NCBI RefSeq assembly: GCF_004339025.1
Contig: NZ_SMFT01000002.1
Coordinates: 264,276-328,275, forward strand
Reading direction: 5' to 3'
Length of the DNA: 64,000 nt
From: Volucribacter psittacicida
Lineage (GTDB): Bacteria > Pseudomonadota > Gammaproteobacteria > Enterobacterales > Pasteurellaceae
Position numbers and translations under genes: made by a program. Below, one piece after another: positions 62,435 through 64,000 of this stretch (within the stretch, counting starts at the first letter, position 1; every line of letters begins with the position of its first letter). The notes below the pieces were generated by a model. The model had not been told where the DNA came from and did not search any database. It was given only the letters and a program-made list of their open reading frames with translations.

Positions 62435-64000
62435 TGGATTCAAGACGCAGTTTATTAGTTATCGCTCTCCTGTTTGTATCTTTTCTTGTGTATCAGCAAT
62501 GGCAAATGGATTATCATTCGCCAAAACCTGCTACCACAGAACAACAAACAACAGCATTTTCTGAAACACCTTCATCAAGCAATACCACAATGACCGTGGA
62601 TAGCCAAGCAACTGGGCGTATTATTACCCTTGAAAACGATGTCTTTCGTTTAAAAGTGGATACCTTAGGTGGAGATATAGTGGAATCTGAGTTATTAAAA
62701 TACGATGAAACCTTAAACTCTCATCAACCTTTTGTGTTATTACAAAATGATCCCGCGCATATTTATGTTGCACAAAGTGGCTTGATTGGTAAAGATGGCA
62801 TTGACAGTCAGGCAGGACGTGCTAATTATCAAGTTGATGGCGATAGCTTTAGACTTGCACCAGGTGAACAACAATTAGTTGTACCATTAACCTTAGAAAA
62901 AAATGGCGTAATTTACCGCAAAACCTTTATTCTCAAGCCAAATGCTTATAATGTAGAGGTTAATTTTGATATTCAAAATAACAGTGCCAACGCCATTGAA
63001 GTTCAACCATACGGACAGCTCAAACATAAATTAGTGGACAGCTCAGGCAATATTGCTATGCCAACCTATACGGGGGGAGCATATTCCTCATCAGACACCA
63101 ATTATAAAAAATACAGCTTTGAAGATATGGAAAAAGCCAATTTATCCGTTGATACCAAAGCAGGTTGGGTTGCGGTCTTACAACATTATTTCGTTTCCGC
63201 TTGGATCCCAAATCAAGATGCAGAAAATCAGCTTTATAGCCGTACTGCCAATGGATTAGGCTTTATTGGTTATCGTGGGCCGATTACTGTTATCCCTGCT
63301 GGCACAACACAAACCATCAGTAGCCAATTATGGACAGGGCCTAAGCTACAAAATGATATGGAAAATGTGGCTAAGAACCTTGATTTAACCGTTGATTATG
63401 GCTGGGCTTGGTTTATTTCTAAACCTTTGTTTATGCTCCTTGAACTCATTCAGAGTATTGTAAAAAACTGGGGTCTAGCGATTATCGGGGTTACCTTAGT
63501 GGTTAAAGCCATTCTTTATCCATTAACCAAAGCACAATATACCTCTATGGCAAAAATGCGTATGTTGCAACCAAAATTGCAAGAAATGCGTGAGCGTTTT
63601 GGCGATGATCGCCAACGTATGAGCCAAGAAATGATGAAACTTTATAAAGAAGAAAAAGTCAATCCATTAGGCGGCTGCTTACCTATCCTACTACAAATGC
63701 CAATTTTCATTGCCTTGTATTGGATGTTTATGGAAGCGGTAGAATTACGCCACGCCCCATTCTTTGGCTGGATTCAAGATTTATCGGCACCTGATCCTTA
63801 TTATATTTTGCCAATCTTAATGGGTGGCTCAATGTTCCTGTTGCAAAAATTATCGCCAACACCTATGGCTGATCCGATGCAACAACGGATTATGAACTTT
63901 ATGCCGTTAGTATTTACTGTGTTCTTTCTCTGGTTCCCTTCAGGACTGGTTTTATACTGGCTAGCCTCTAACTTGATTACCATTGCTCAACAGCAATTAA
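62434..64000 (+). CDS. yidC: Membrane protein insertase YidC (cut by window edge)
   Basis: It inserts and folds inner-membrane proteins alone or with SecYEG. 522 codons are present; the last residues are missing. The N-terminal helix ([18 protein letters not shown]) is followed by the large periplasmic P1 domain (about 60-330) and the conserved 60KD core: GWGLAI-type helix, [20 protein letters not shown], the hydrophilic-groove region [20 protein letters not shown], and [15 protein letters not shown]. It is the last gene of the rpmH operon in the window. Confidence 0.97.
   Translation, partial: MDSRRSLLVIALLFVSFLVYQQWQMDYHSPKPATTEQQTTAFSETPSSSNTTMTVDSQATGRIITLENDVFRLKVDTLGGDIVESELLKYDETLNSHQPFVLLQNDPAHIYVAQSGLIGKDGIDSQAGRANYQVDGDSFRLAPGEQQLVVPLTLEKNGVIYRKTFILKPNAYNVEVNFDIQNNSANAIEVQPYGQLKHKLVDSSGNIAMPTYTGGAYSSSDTNYKKYSFEDMEKANLSVDTKAGWVAVLQHYFVSAWIPNQDAENQLYSRTANGLGFIGYRGPITVIPAGTTQTISSQLWTGPKLQNDMENVAKNLDLTVDYGWAWFISKPLFMLLELIQSIVKNWGLAIIGVTLVVKAILYPLTKAQYTSMAKMRMLQPKLQEMRERFGDDRQRMSQEMMKLYKEEKVNPLGGCLPILLQMPIFIALYWMFMEAVELRHAPFFGWIQDLSAPDPYYILPILMGGSMFLLQKLSPTPMADPMQQRIMNFMPLVFTVFFLWFPSGLVLYWLASNLITIAQQQL

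Overview
The window is chromosomal DNA from a Pasteurellaceae bacterium. The 9-base uptake signal AAGTGCGGT (Haemophilus/Pasteurella type) occurs in dozens of copies on both strands, often as inverted pairs at gene ends. The housekeeping proteins and gene orders (bamD/rluD/pgeF, rplI-rpsR-priB-rpsF, dnaA-dnaN-recF beside rpmH-rnpA-yidD-yidC) are also those of this family. The genome is AT-rich. I cannot name the species; Avibacterium, Haemophilus or Pasteurella relatives all fit. No tRNA, rRNA or CRISPR array was recognised.

Layout. 1-9.1 kb, minus strand: glyS (cut by the window edge), a YhcG-type nuclease, a glutaredoxin-like protein, glyQ, clpX-clpP, tig, a BON-LysM protein, pgeF and rluD; bamD diverges. 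10-12.3 kb: a Fur box, a possible Fur-controlled small RNA, and an FrpB/FetA-type TonB receptor that is out of frame at a G10 tract. 12.4-24.9 kb: an EmrAB pump, tsf-rpsB, ppiD, lon, rlmB-rnr. 24.9-25.3 kb: a dead fic gene split by a Correia-like element. 25.4-26.8 kb: the rpsF operon. 27-31.7 kb: a DUF1266 gene and an AT-rich island of unrecognised genes with a divergent XRE regulator. 31.7-33.6 kb: queE-queD-queC behind a preQ1 riboswitch. 33.6-36.6 kb: lysS and prfB with its programmed frameshift. 36.7-42.6 kb: a ferric-hydroxamate operon fhuC-fhuD-fhuB-fhuA in which fhuB has an in-frame stop and fhuA carries a G9 tract. 42.7-57.5 kb: epmA-uppP, a degenerate IS3-type element, manB, csrA, alaS, uspA, mazG, purL (with a PurR box), mltF and a 50-residue basic ORF. 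57.7-64 kb: recF-dnaN-dnaA and, divergently, rpmH-rnpA-yidD-yidC (cut by the edge).

Four things stand out. First, two different TonB receptors have the same kind of poly-G tract, G followed by TACG and coding Gly-Gly-Gly-Thr: one is in frame (G9) and one is out of frame (G10). This suggests parallel phase switching of iron receptors. Second, at least eight short dispersed elements have ends like TATAGTCGTTTCA and, in the three long copies, a core that closely resembles the Neisseria Correia element. One long copy splits fic and another sits inside a second type of small repeat. Third, the AT-rich island at 28.1-31.7 kb (regulator, PH-like/coiled-coil protein, two small membrane-type proteins, one exported protein) matches no system I know. 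Fourth, the fhuB nonsense codon probably disables ferrichrome uptake in this strain.
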